A DNA stretch of 60,534 nt. It comes from CAZYQW01 sp964649825 (lineage in GTDB: Bacteria; Planctomycetota; B15-G4; JADJEK01). Below, one piece after another: positions 1 through 6,695 of this stretch. The position numbers were made by a program, and so were the translations under genes. Under the pieces are notes generated by a model. That model searched no databases and had not been told where the DNA came from. It saw only the letters and a list, made by a program, of their open reading frames with translations. Within the stretch, counting starts at the first letter, position 1. The number at the start of each line of letters is the position of its first letter. The stretch spans positions 1-60,534 of the forward strand of contig CAZYQW010000093.1 in NCBI GenBank assembly GCA_964649825.1, given 5' to 3'.

Positions 1-138
1 GGATTATCCGGAGGTCATCGTCGTCGCTGGCAAGGCGCGACGACGACCGCGTATTCGAGATACGTCGAGGAGGAGCAACGCAGCAAGCGATGACGAGGGC
101 CCCGGAGAAACGTCAACAACTCTGAATCACACCACTAG
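1..138. repeat. Right part of a palindromic MITE-like element (terminal copy 1)
   Basis: Bases 1-112 are identical to bases 60423-60534. Bases 121-138 read TCTGAATCACACCACTAG, the exact reverse complement of the 18 bases at 60397-60414 that precede the other copy. The two flanks therefore look like terminal inverted repeats (TIRs) of one element, and the 112 bases are its interior. The interior is itself structured: TCGTCGTCGC (18-27) pairs with GCGACGACGA (37-46), CGTAT (50-54) with ATACG (60-64), GTCATCG (14-20) with CGATGAC (88-94), and TCCGG (7-11) with CCGGA (102-106). No reading frame for a transposase is visible. The element ends 12 bases before the GIY-YIG start codon. The repeat is seen directly; calling it MITE-like is inference. 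Confidence 0.75.
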
Positions 139-150
139 GATTGCCGCGGC

Positions 151-399
151 ATGACCTGGTTCGTCTACGTCCTCACCTCGAAGCGAATCGCTCGCACCTA
201 CGTCGGCATCGCGCGGGACACCGACCGCCGGCTGCGCCAGCACAACGGCGAGGAGCAAGGCGGCGCGCGAACGACGCGCGCGTTCCGGCCGTGGGGGGTC
301 GCACGGACCCACGGACCGTTCGAGACACGGGGCGAAGCGGCGCGCGTCGAGGCGCGCCTGAAGCGTCGCCGCGGCGTGCGTCGCCTCGACGACCTCTGA
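151..399 (+). CDS. GIY-YIG nuclease superfamily protein (YhbQ/UPF0213-like)
   Basis: An 82-residue single-domain protein, the usual size for the small stand-alone GIY-YIG group. The first motif strand is WFVYVL at residues 3-8 and the YIG equivalent is TYVGI at 16-20. These are followed by the family's Arg-rich helix (DRRLRQHN), a GARTTR loop and a final helix carrying a Glu (ARVEARLK). Relatives are structure-specific DNA nucleases or uncharacterised repair-associated proteins; the substrate here is unknown. The gene is convergent with the following polysaccharide gene, and its start lies 12 bases after the end of the terminal repeat. A weak AGGA at 137-140, partly supplied by the repeat, is the only ribosome-site candidate. 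Confidence 0.85.
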   Translation: MTWFVYVLTSKRIARTYVGIARDTDRRLRQHNGEEQGGARTTRAFRPWGVARTHGPFETRGEAARVEARLKRRRGVRRLDDL

Positions 400-462
400 G
401 CCCGAACGATTCAGTGCGCCAAGACGGGCGGAGACACCCTTGACGCACTGAATCGTCCGGGC
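400..462. terminator. Long perfect-stem hairpin between convergent genes
   Basis: GCCCGAACGATTCAGTGCG (400-418) pairs with 444-462 with one mismatch in 19 bases. The 25-base loop can pair further (CCAAG/CTTG and GGG/CCC). It lies between the ends of the GIY-YIG gene and the O-antigen ligase-like gene, so it could terminate both transcripts. No T-tract is present on either strand, so a REP-like repeat is an alternative. It shares GATTCAG with the terminal inverted repeat at the window ends. Confidence 0.55.
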
Positions 463-493
463 TGAGGCATGGTGCGGTGCGTGAGCCGCGCCG

Positions 494-2872
494 CTATCCG
501 TCGCGTTCGTCCGTGATCCTCCTGGCGTCGGCTTCGAGCGCGGCGGCGAACCCGGCGTCGCGCGGCGCGAACGTCGCGCCGCGTTCGCGCGCCTGCTCGA
601 TCGTCGCCAAGACGTCGTGGGGCCGGCGCGCCAGCGCGAAGAATCGAGCGAGCCGCAGCCACGACTCGCCGACGACGGGGGCGTCGGCGATCGCGGCCCG
701 GAGCACCGGCTCGATCTCTCCGGGCGGCCTCCGCTCGGCCATCATGACGTCGGCGAGCTCGAACCGGATCTCCTGCCGTCGCGGCGAACGTTCGAGCGCC
801 GCGCGCAGCTCCTCGTTCGCGCGCGCGAGCCGCGAACGGTCGCCGGCCAGCGTGGCGATCATCGTCGCGAGGCGCGCGCGCAGGAGCGGCGCCCGGAGCC
901 CGAGCGGATGGAGCGCCAGGTTCTCGCCGAGCCGCTCGTGCACCAGCGCCGCCAACGCGGGCAGACGGCGGCGCCGCGCCTCGACCAGGGCGCGCTCGTT
1001 CGGGAGGTTCGCCGCGTCGAGGGCGAGCGCGAGCCGATCGGCGAGCTCGACGAGGGTCTGCGCGAACGCGACGCGGTCTCCGTCACGGTGCGGCGAGACG
1101 AACGACTCCGCGCGCAGGAACGAGGCTTTGGCGCCGTCGACGTCCGCGCGGTGGAGGCTTCCGATCGCGTCATGCGTGGCGCGGTTCGCGCGAACGATCG
1201 GGACCTCGATCCCGACCAGTGCGACGAGGCCGGCGCTCGCCGCGCCGAGCGCCCCGAGCCGGTGCCATCGGGTCGGCGAGATCGACGCGGCCGCGGCCGC
1301 TCGCGGCGGACGTTGGTTCGCCAGCAGCAGCGCCAGGAGGAAGACGACCCATGACGAGGCGTCCTCGAACACGAACTGGCCGTGGACGAAGTGTGCCACG
1401 ACGGCCGCCGCGAGGCACGCCGCGCCGCGGCGATCGATCGTTCCCCGCCGAGCGGCACGGGAGAGCACGAGGAGGGGAACCCCGAACAGGGCCAGCAGCG
1501 CGACGACGCCGACGGTTCCTTGCTCCGCGAACGCGTTCAGCACGACGTTATGGGCGTCGTCGACCCAGGTCTCGGTCCGTCCCTGAGCGAGCAGCGCCGG
1601 ATCGTGACGCGCGTCGAAGGCGTAGGCGAACGCGTTTGGGCCGACGCCGAGCAGCGCGTTCTCGCGGCCGGCCGCGAGGGCGACGTCCCACTTGGCGAGA
1701 CGCGTCGTCGCGGTCTTCTGCGTCACCGACGTGCGCATGAAACGGCGCGCGCCGGGAACGCGGTAGAGCGTCGACCAGATCAGGCGTGAGCGCTCGAGGC
1801 GGCGCTCGGGCGAGCCGTCGGTGCGGATGGGGCGGTCCCGGTTGGCCTCGTCGAGAAGCGCGGGCGCCACGGCGCGTACGTCCGCTCCGCTCAGCGGGCG
1901 GAGGGCGGACCCGTGCGCGGCTCGGAACGCCTCGATCGCGGCGAGGGTCGTCGCGGCCGGCTCCGGCGCCTCGGGGCCGGCGATCGCGGCGACGTCCGTG
2001 CCGTTCTCGCCCGCGAAACGGAGCAGGAGCGTCGCGCGGTCGCGCTCGATCTCACGCTCGAGGCGCGTGATCTTCGCCTCGAGGCCGAGCAGCGGCACCA
2101 CGATCGCGACCGCCGTCGCTCCGCCGGCGAGGATGAGGGCGGAGCTCCACCGCGAGCGGGACGCGGCCGTGAGGCGCAAGAACAGGATCAGCGTGAACGC
2201 GCCGGCCGCGAGGGCGAGCAGCCCGCTGCGGGTCTCCGAGAGCAGGACGGCCGTGCCGGCCGCGACCGCGGCGGCGATTCCCCCGGCCCGCGCCAGGCGC
2301 GACCGATCGGTGAACGCGACCAGGACGCCGAGGAACGCCGCCGTCGCGCCGAAGCCGCCGAGGTAGGTCGCGTGGCCGAGGGTGGCGTGGACGCGAGGGT
2401 TCCCCTGGTTGATGAGGAGGCTTGGATCGAACTTCTGCGCGACGGCGACGCCGCCGACGGCGACCGTGACGGCGAGCCCGAGGTGGAGCAGCCGGCGCCG
2501 CGTCGCCTCGTCGCTAGCCCAAGCCATCATCGCGTACCACGCGACGAGGTGGACCAGCGACCAGAGGCCGAGCATGCGGTTCGGGACGTCGAGCAGGCCG
2601 AGGCGCGGATCGACGCCGCAAGCGGTCGACAGCGCGGCGCTCGCCAGGAACGCGAGCAGGGCCAACGTGATCGGCGACGGGCGGGCGAAGCGGCGCTCCG
2701 GCCGGGAGGCCCACGCGAGGACGAACACGGGGAGCATCGCGAGGACGATCGTGCGGAGCAGCACGACCTTCGGCGCGACGAACGCGAAGAGCATGCCGTC
2801 GGGCGCCACCACCAGCGGCACGAGCAGGGCGAGCGCGCCGACCCAGCGAACGGTGTGCACGGCCGATGACAT
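494..2872 (-). CDS. O-antigen ligase/polymerase (Wzy/WaaL-like) with C-terminal TPR-like region
   Basis: A 792-residue polytopic membrane protein. About a dozen hydrophobic helices fill residues 1-470. Family hallmarks are the GNPRVHATLGHATYLG stretch near 175, the ETRSGLLAL motif near 215, and a large periplasmic loop leading to DAHNVVLNAFAEQG near 440, which holds the conserved His of O-antigen ligases. After the last helices, residues 540-792 are soluble, Arg/Ala/Leu-rich and TPR-like, an extension common in large bacterial O-Ant_ligase proteins. Its role would be to join or polymerise lipid-linked glycans at the outer face of the inner membrane. It is isolated from other glycan genes here, and the substrate cannot be told. 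Confidence 0.85.
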   Translation of the reverse strand: MSSAVHTVRWVGALALLVPLVVAPDGMLFAFVAPKVVLLRTIVLAMLPVFVLAWASRPERRFARPSPITLALLAFLASAALSTACGVDPRLGLLDVPNRMLGLWSLVHLVAWYAMMAWASDEATRRRLLHLGLAVTVAVGGVAVAQKFDPSLLINQGNPRVHATLGHATYLGGFGATAAFLGVLVAFTDRSRLARAGGIAAAVAAGTAVLLSETRSGLLALAAGAFTLILFLRLTAASRSRWSSALILAGGATAVAIVVPLLGLEAKITRLEREIERDRATLLLRFAGENGTDVAAIAGPEAPEPAATTLAAIEAFRAAHGSALRPLSGADVRAVAPALLDEANRDRPIRTDGSPERRLERSRLIWSTLYRVPGARRFMRTSVTQKTATTRLAKWDVALAAGRENALLGVGPNAFAYAFDARHDPALLAQGRTETWVDDAHNVVLNAFAEQGTVGVVALLALFGVPLLVLSRAARRGTIDRRGAACLAAAVVAHFVHGQFVFEDASSWVVFLLALLLANQRPPRAAAAASISPTRWHRLGALGAASAGLVALVGIEVPIVRANRATHDAIGSLHRADVDGAKASFLRAESFVSPHRDGDRVAFAQTLVELADRLALALDAANLPNERALVEARRRRLPALAALVHERLGENLALHPLGLRAPLLRARLATMIATLAGDRSRLARANEELRAALERSPRRQEIRFELADVMMAERRPPGEIEPVLRAAIADAPVVGESWLRLARFFALARRPHDVLATIEQARERGATFAPRDAGFAAALEADARRITDERDG

Positions 2873-2926
2873 TCGCCCGATGGTAGCGGCGCGGACCGCG
2901 TCCGAATCGACTCGTGGTCGCGAAAT

Positions 2927-2954
2927 GCCCGCCCGGCGCGTGGACCGGGCGGGC
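2927..2954 (-). terminator. Rho-independent-like hairpin after the SRPBCC-HTH operon
   Basis: GCCCGCCCGG (2927-2936) and CCGGGCGGGC (2945-2954) form a perfect 10-bp stem with an 8-base loop. On the minus strand it follows the HTH gene stop and precedes the O-antigen gene start. The downstream tract (ATTTCGC) is only weakly T-rich. Confidence 0.6.
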
Positions 2955-2961
2955 GGCGGAG

Positions 2962-3591
2962 CTACCCGTCGCGACCGGGCTGGGCGTCGTCGGCCCGCGT
3001 GGCCCCCGGCGGTCGCGGGTAGCCGCCGGCGTAGAACGAGAACGTGCGTCCGTCCAGCGCGCTCTCGTCGTGGTACTTCTTCGCCAGATCGGCGACGGCG
3101 TTCGCGAGCTCCTCCGCGAACGCGTTCCGGGTCTCCGGGGACGCGAACCTTATGTCGACCTCGAGCGCGAACGTGGCGAGCTTCTTCTGGGCGGCCCGGG
3201 CCCCGGCGTCGAGCGTCGCAAGGTCGCGCACCGCGCGCGACGCCAGCGCGATCTGGTACGCGGCGGAGAAGCGGTCCTGGACGTCCTCCGGGGCGGTCCC
3301 GAGACGACCGAGCGCGGCGGTCGAGATCGCGTACGTGCGACCGGTGCGCCGATAGACGCGCTCGACGCAGCTTCCCTTGCGGCGCTCGTCGACCACCTCG
3401 AGCAGGTGCTGCGCCTCGAGTTCACGCAGGTGGTAGTTGACGCGCTGGCGCGGGAGGCCGAGCCGGCGCGCCAGCGCCGCGGCCGACGTCGGCTCCGCGA
3501 GGTGGGCGAGCAGCTCGAGCCGCGCGGGGTGGAGCATCGCCTGCGCCCGCTCCGCGTCCTCGATGACGTCGACGTCGAGAGCGTCGTTCAT
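2962..3591 (-). CDS. Winged-helix HTH (ArsR/HTH_20-type) transcriptional regulator
   Basis: A 209-residue cytoplasmic DNA-binding protein. Residues 15-75 form a winged helix: MLHPARLELLAHLAEP, then a recognition-helix region (AAALARRLGLPRQRVNYHL), then a wing ending in the VERVYRRTGRTYAIS stretch. The C-terminal 120 residues are helical and may bind a ligand or mediate dimerisation. The ATG overlaps the stop codon of the upstream SRPBCC gene (ATGA), so the two are translationally coupled. SRPBCC (AHSA1) proteins paired with ArsR-type regulators are a recurrent gene pair. The two palindromes upstream of the operon make it a likely autorepressor. The inducing signal is unknown. Confidence 0.85.
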   Translation of the reverse strand: MNDALDVDVIEDAERAQAMLHPARLELLAHLAEPTSAAALARRLGLPRQRVNYHLRELEAQHLLEVVDERRKGSCVERVYRRTGRTYAISTAALGRLGTAPEDVQDRFSAAYQIALASRAVRDLATLDAGARAAQKKLATFALEVDIRFASPETRNAFAEELANAVADLAKKYHDESALDGRTFSFYAGGYPRPPGATRADDAQPGRDG

Positions 3592-4421
3592 CCGCGGGTC
3601 CCGGTCGCCTGGCGCGCCGTCGTGAAGAGGCGCGCGAGCATCATGTTCCACCGGGACTCGAGCGCGGCGAGCTCGGCCGGGGGTCGACCATAGGTGGCGA
3701 GCCAGATCCAGATCCGACGCGAGCCGCCGCACGACTCGACCGCGAACCGGAAGAACCCGTCGCCGTGGTTCCGCGCCAGCCCGGAGAACTCCCGGCGGTG
3801 GCACTCGAGCGCCTCGCCCTCGAAGACGTCGCCGGCCGCGGTCTCGAAGCGATACGGGGCCCCCTCGGCGAGCGATTCGGCGCGCGTGCCGCAGGCGAGC
3901 CCCTCCGGGCCGGTCAGGATGCGCCATCCCTCGTCGAGATCGTGGTCGATCAGCACGGTGCTCCACGCGATCCGTCGATCCTGGCCGGCATGACGCTCGA
4001 GGTAGAGGCGCAGGCTCCGGAGCTCGACCGGCCAGCCGTGGCGGATGCCGTCGAACTCGTCGTCGAACGCGGCGCCCTTGCCGAACCCGGAATGGACGAT
4101 CCGAAGCGTGGTGCGGCCGCCGTCGCCCTCGAGGGTGAAGTCCATGAAGAGGGGGACCTTCCCGCCGGCGGGCGCGTCCACCGCGGAGTCGTAACGCGTG
4201 CGAAGCCGAGCGTTCGGCTCCCAGATCTCGATCCGCTGCGGCCACGAGTGGACGTCGCCCCACGTCCACGTGATCGCGCCCCCCGTGTGCGGCTCCACGG
4301 ATGCTTCCGGGGCGAACCACCGGCGCAATCCGACTCCGGTGGCGAGCGCCTCCCAGACCGCGGCGCGCGGTGCTTCGATCTCGATCTCGGTCTCGTAGCG
4401 GCGTTCATTCGAATCGGACAT
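3588..4421 (-). CDS. SRPBCC/AHSA1-family domain protein
   Basis: A 277-residue protein from the ATG at 4421, chosen because GGAGGAAACCCC precedes it; an upstream in-frame ATG at 4466 lies inside the operator region and is unlikely. The N-terminal half is an Activator-of-Hsp90-like START fold: YETEIEIEAPRAAVWEAL, GLRRWFAP, then the GWPVELRSLRLYLE helix. A second, weaker SRPBCC-like half follows (LACGTRAESLAEGAPYRFET onward), so it may be a tandem-domain form. Such proteins bind small hydrophobic ligands; no catalytic residues can be assigned. It is the first gene of the operon with the HTH regulator, which suggests a ligand-sensing pair, but that is inference. Confidence 0.8.
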   Translation of the reverse strand: MSDSNERRYETEIEIEAPRAAVWEALATGVGLRRWFAPEASVEPHTGGAITWTWGDVHSWPQRIEIWEPNARLRTRYDSAVDAPAGGKVPLFMDFTLEGDGGRTTLRIVHSGFGKGAAFDDEFDGIRHGWPVELRSLRLYLERHAGQDRRIAWSTVLIDHDLDEGWRILTGPEGLACGTRAESLAEGAPYRFETAAGDVFEGEALECHRREFSGLARNHGDGFFRFAVESCGGSRRIWIWLATYGRPPAELAALESRWNMMLARLFTTARQATGTRG

Positions 4422-4458
4422 GGGGTTTCCTCCGGTGGACGCGGATCGTTTCGTAACC

Positions 4459-4519
4459 ACCGACAAAATAAATTGTCCGTTCGATCAGTCAAGTAGGACC
4501 GACAAGTTTTGTTGTCGGT
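4459..4519. promoter_or_regulatory. Two copies of an 8-6-8 palindromic operator over the SRPBCC-HTH promoter
   Basis: Copy 1 (4459-4480) is ACCGACAA-AATAAA-TTGTCCGT with one mismatch. Copy 2 (4498-4519) is ACCGACAA-GTTTTG-TTGTCGGT and is perfect. Their centres are 39 bases apart. On the minus strand a TTGACT (-35) lies between them, and TATTTT, 16 bases further, falls inside copy 1. Copy 1 would therefore cover the -10 and copy 2 the region just upstream of the -35. The AT-rich spacers stand out in this GC-rich DNA. The most likely binder is the HTH protein encoded by the operon's second gene. Confidence 0.75.
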
Positions 4520-4614
4520 AAGCCCGAGCCGATCGCCGCGGGTTCCGAGACCGGCGCCGCGGGCCATCGGCCGCCGGTTGAGAGGTGGAAGTGATGGAAG
4601 TGGTGGAAGACGGG

Positions 4615-4652
4615 CGGACCCGGTCACCGTCGAGAGGACGGCGCCGGGTCCG
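4615..4652 (-). terminator. Nested hairpin downstream of exported-protein gene
   Basis: CGGACCCGG (4615-4623) pairs with CCGGGTCCG (4644-4652), and CCGTC pairs with GACGG inside. It lies about 50 bases past the stop of the minus-strand gene ending at 4702. No clear T-tract follows, so its strength is uncertain. Confidence 0.45.
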
Positions 4653-4701
4653 CGAGAACGTTTGGAACATCACGCGAAGTCCGAGGACTCGCGTCGCCGC
4701 T

Positions 4702-6408
4702 CTATTTCACCGCGACCTCGAGGCCGTTCGAGTTCGTGTACCCGTGCGCGACGGTGCCGTCGACGATGAACGCCTGGGTAGTGAACGTGAAACCCGCGGA
4801 GATCGGCGGCAGCGGCCCGGCCAACGCGGCGGTGCCGGACGGCGAAGTCGGCAGCGCGATCAGACCGGGAAGCGGGACGAGCAGCGCGAAGCAGCTCCCG
4901 TCCATCGGGATCGACGCCTGGCCGAGGCCGAGGAAGATGATCGCGGTGGAGCTCGCGGCCGCGTTGCTGATGCTCAGGCCGAACGTCTCGCCGGCGCGCG
5001 CGCAGCCGGTCGACGCCAGCACCGGGACGGCTCCGCCGCCGCTCGGGCAGCCGGCGCCGTAGCTCGTCACGTCGCCGCAGAGCACGATCCGCATGAACAC
5101 GTCTCCGATGCTCGTGCCGGCACCGTTCTTCAACGTCGCGATCGTGTAGATGACGCAGTCATCGGTCAGGAACGCGTCGTTCGGAGCGAACGAGTTGATG
5201 AACGCGTCGTCGTCGAACGTCCCGTTGCCATCGACATCGATCGGATCGCTCTCACGGAGGATCACCTCGTTGTTGACGGTGAGCACGGTGTCGAGCGTCG
5301 TGTCCGCCTCCGACGTGTTCCCGGCCAGCAGCCAGTCTCCCACGCGGTTGCCGGTCAGCGTTCCGAACGAGTTGCCCCAGTTCTCGGACCCCGAGATCGG
5401 GTCACCGGTCTTGACCAGCAGCACACCATTGCGCACCGCCCAGTCGTTGTCGCTGGGGTCGTCGCCGCGCGAGAACCAGTCGCCGTTCGAGAGCATGCGC
5501 GTGTCGAAGATGTCGGTCAGAATCATCGTCGATCCGCCCACGGTCGAACCTTCCTGGAGCACGATGGCGTCATCGACGACCAGTACCTTGTCGATCGCGG
5601 CGTTCGAGTTCTCGGTCTCGCCCTCGGCGTACCAGTGCAAGCCGTCCGGGGTGCCGCCCGCGTCGGAGAGGCCGAACGTGTCCCAGGTCTCCGAGCTGCC
5701 GCCGATCAGGCTGACGCCCGACTGACGGAACGAGGTGTTGCCGTGGAAGAACGCGGGGTAGCGGAAGCTGCTGCAGTTCTGGATCGGCGTGTTGACGAAG
5801 CCGACCACGCCGCTGTTCATGAGGTGGACGGACCCGATCGAGTTGCCGAACGTCTCGTCGCCGGTCGGATTGGACATGATGTCGACGAGAGCCATCGCGG
5901 GGTCGCCCATCTGGAGGACGATCGTGTGGTTCACGCCGTCGAACACGACGACCTTCTCGAACACCGCGCTCGATCCACCCTTCGCGCGGGCGCTGAACGC
6001 GATGTTGCCGAAGTCGTCCCACGCGACGGGGCGGAGGCTGTCGAAGAAGTCGTAGAGTTCGCCGGGAACGCCGCCCAGGAACGGCTGGTTGTCCTGCGCC
6101 CAGGCGGTGCCGGACAGACCGGAGCCGCGGATCAGGATCGAGTCGACCGTGCTTCCCTGGCCGGTCCGGGCCTTCACGACCCACTCGTTGCCGTTGTGCT
6201 CGACGTTCATGTCCTCGAGCGCGATGAACTCCGCCGTCGGGTCGGGCACGCCCGACGCGTCGACGGCGCCCGGAACGGACGCGGTGGGACTCCCTGGGAT
6301 CTCCGTGTAGATGACGTCGACCTTTCCGCCGGCGCCGAGAGCGAGTGAACAAGAAGTGACCCAAAGAAGGCCGGAAAGCCGGGCCTTCGTGCTGCAACCG
6401 AAAGTCAT
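4702..6408 (-). CDS. Exported protein of unknown function with lineage-type C-terminal module
   Basis: A 568-residue protein from the ATG at 6408, preceded by GGAG-TTTCCG; two upstream in-frame ATGs lack a ribosome site. It has an N-terminal Sec-type signal (KARLSGLLWVTSCSLALGAG). The body consists of repeated beta-type units built around phrases such as VDSILIRGSG, VVVFDGVNHTIV, KVLVVDDAIVLQEGS, NGVLLVKTGDPI and VLTVNNEVILRESDPI, like the DUF7453-type choice-of-repeat proteins of planctomycetes. From about residue 455 comes a Cys-containing module starting YGAGCPSGGG and ending SNGLEVAVK, which recurs in other exported proteins of this window. It is probably extracytoplasmic and secreted or surface-held. 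No enzymatic motif was found. Confidence 0.75.
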   Translation of the reverse strand: MTFGCSTKARLSGLLWVTSCSLALGAGGKVDVIYTEIPGSPTASVPGAVDASGVPDPTAEFIALEDMNVEHNGNEWVVKARTGQGSTVDSILIRGSGLSGTAWAQDNQPFLGGVPGELYDFFDSLRPVAWDDFGNIAFSARAKGGSSAVFEKVVVFDGVNHTIVLQMGDPAMALVDIMSNPTGDETFGNSIGSVHLMNSGVVGFVNTPIQNCSSFRYPAFFHGNTSFRQSGVSLIGGSSETWDTFGLSDAGGTPDGLHWYAEGETENSNAAIDKVLVVDDAIVLQEGSTVGGSTMILTDIFDTRMLSNGDWFSRGDDPSDNDWAVRNGVLLVKTGDPISGSENWGNSFGTLTGNRVGDWLLAGNTSEADTTLDTVLTVNNEVILRESDPIDVDGNGTFDDDAFINSFAPNDAFLTDDCVIYTIATLKNGAGTSIGDVFMRIVLCGDVTSYGAGCPSGGGAVPVLASTGCARAGETFGLSISNAAASSTAIIFLGLGQASIPMDGSCFALLVPLPGLIALPTSPSGTAALAGPLPPISAGFTFTTQAFIVDGTVAHGYTNSNGLEVAVK

Positions 6409-6695
6409 CGGAAACTCCATCGATGGGGTGGTCTGAATCAACCGTCCAGAATCCTAACACCGAACCGCGCTCCGGCGTCCAGGGCGGCGGCGAAGTTGAC
6501 GTTGCTCCCGCCGGGCCTCTCGCCGTCGATTCGCCCGCCCCCTCCACGAACCCCGTCGTCCGATGCGACGCGCGGCCGGTGCGGGAGGGCGATGGTACGG
6601 CCCCAGTGTGCGTCTGGAGCGTCACTTGCGCCGCCGGAACCGGTGCGATGCGATCGATGGCGACGTCGCCGCCGATCGGTCCGCCCCGCGTCGGG

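Noticed and set aside
2962..4320. Continuous 452-codon frame as one gene covering regulator and SRPBCC
   Set aside because: Only its last 209 residues form a protein (HTH). The upstream part is a different frame of the SRPBCC gene, whose own frame has the family motifs.
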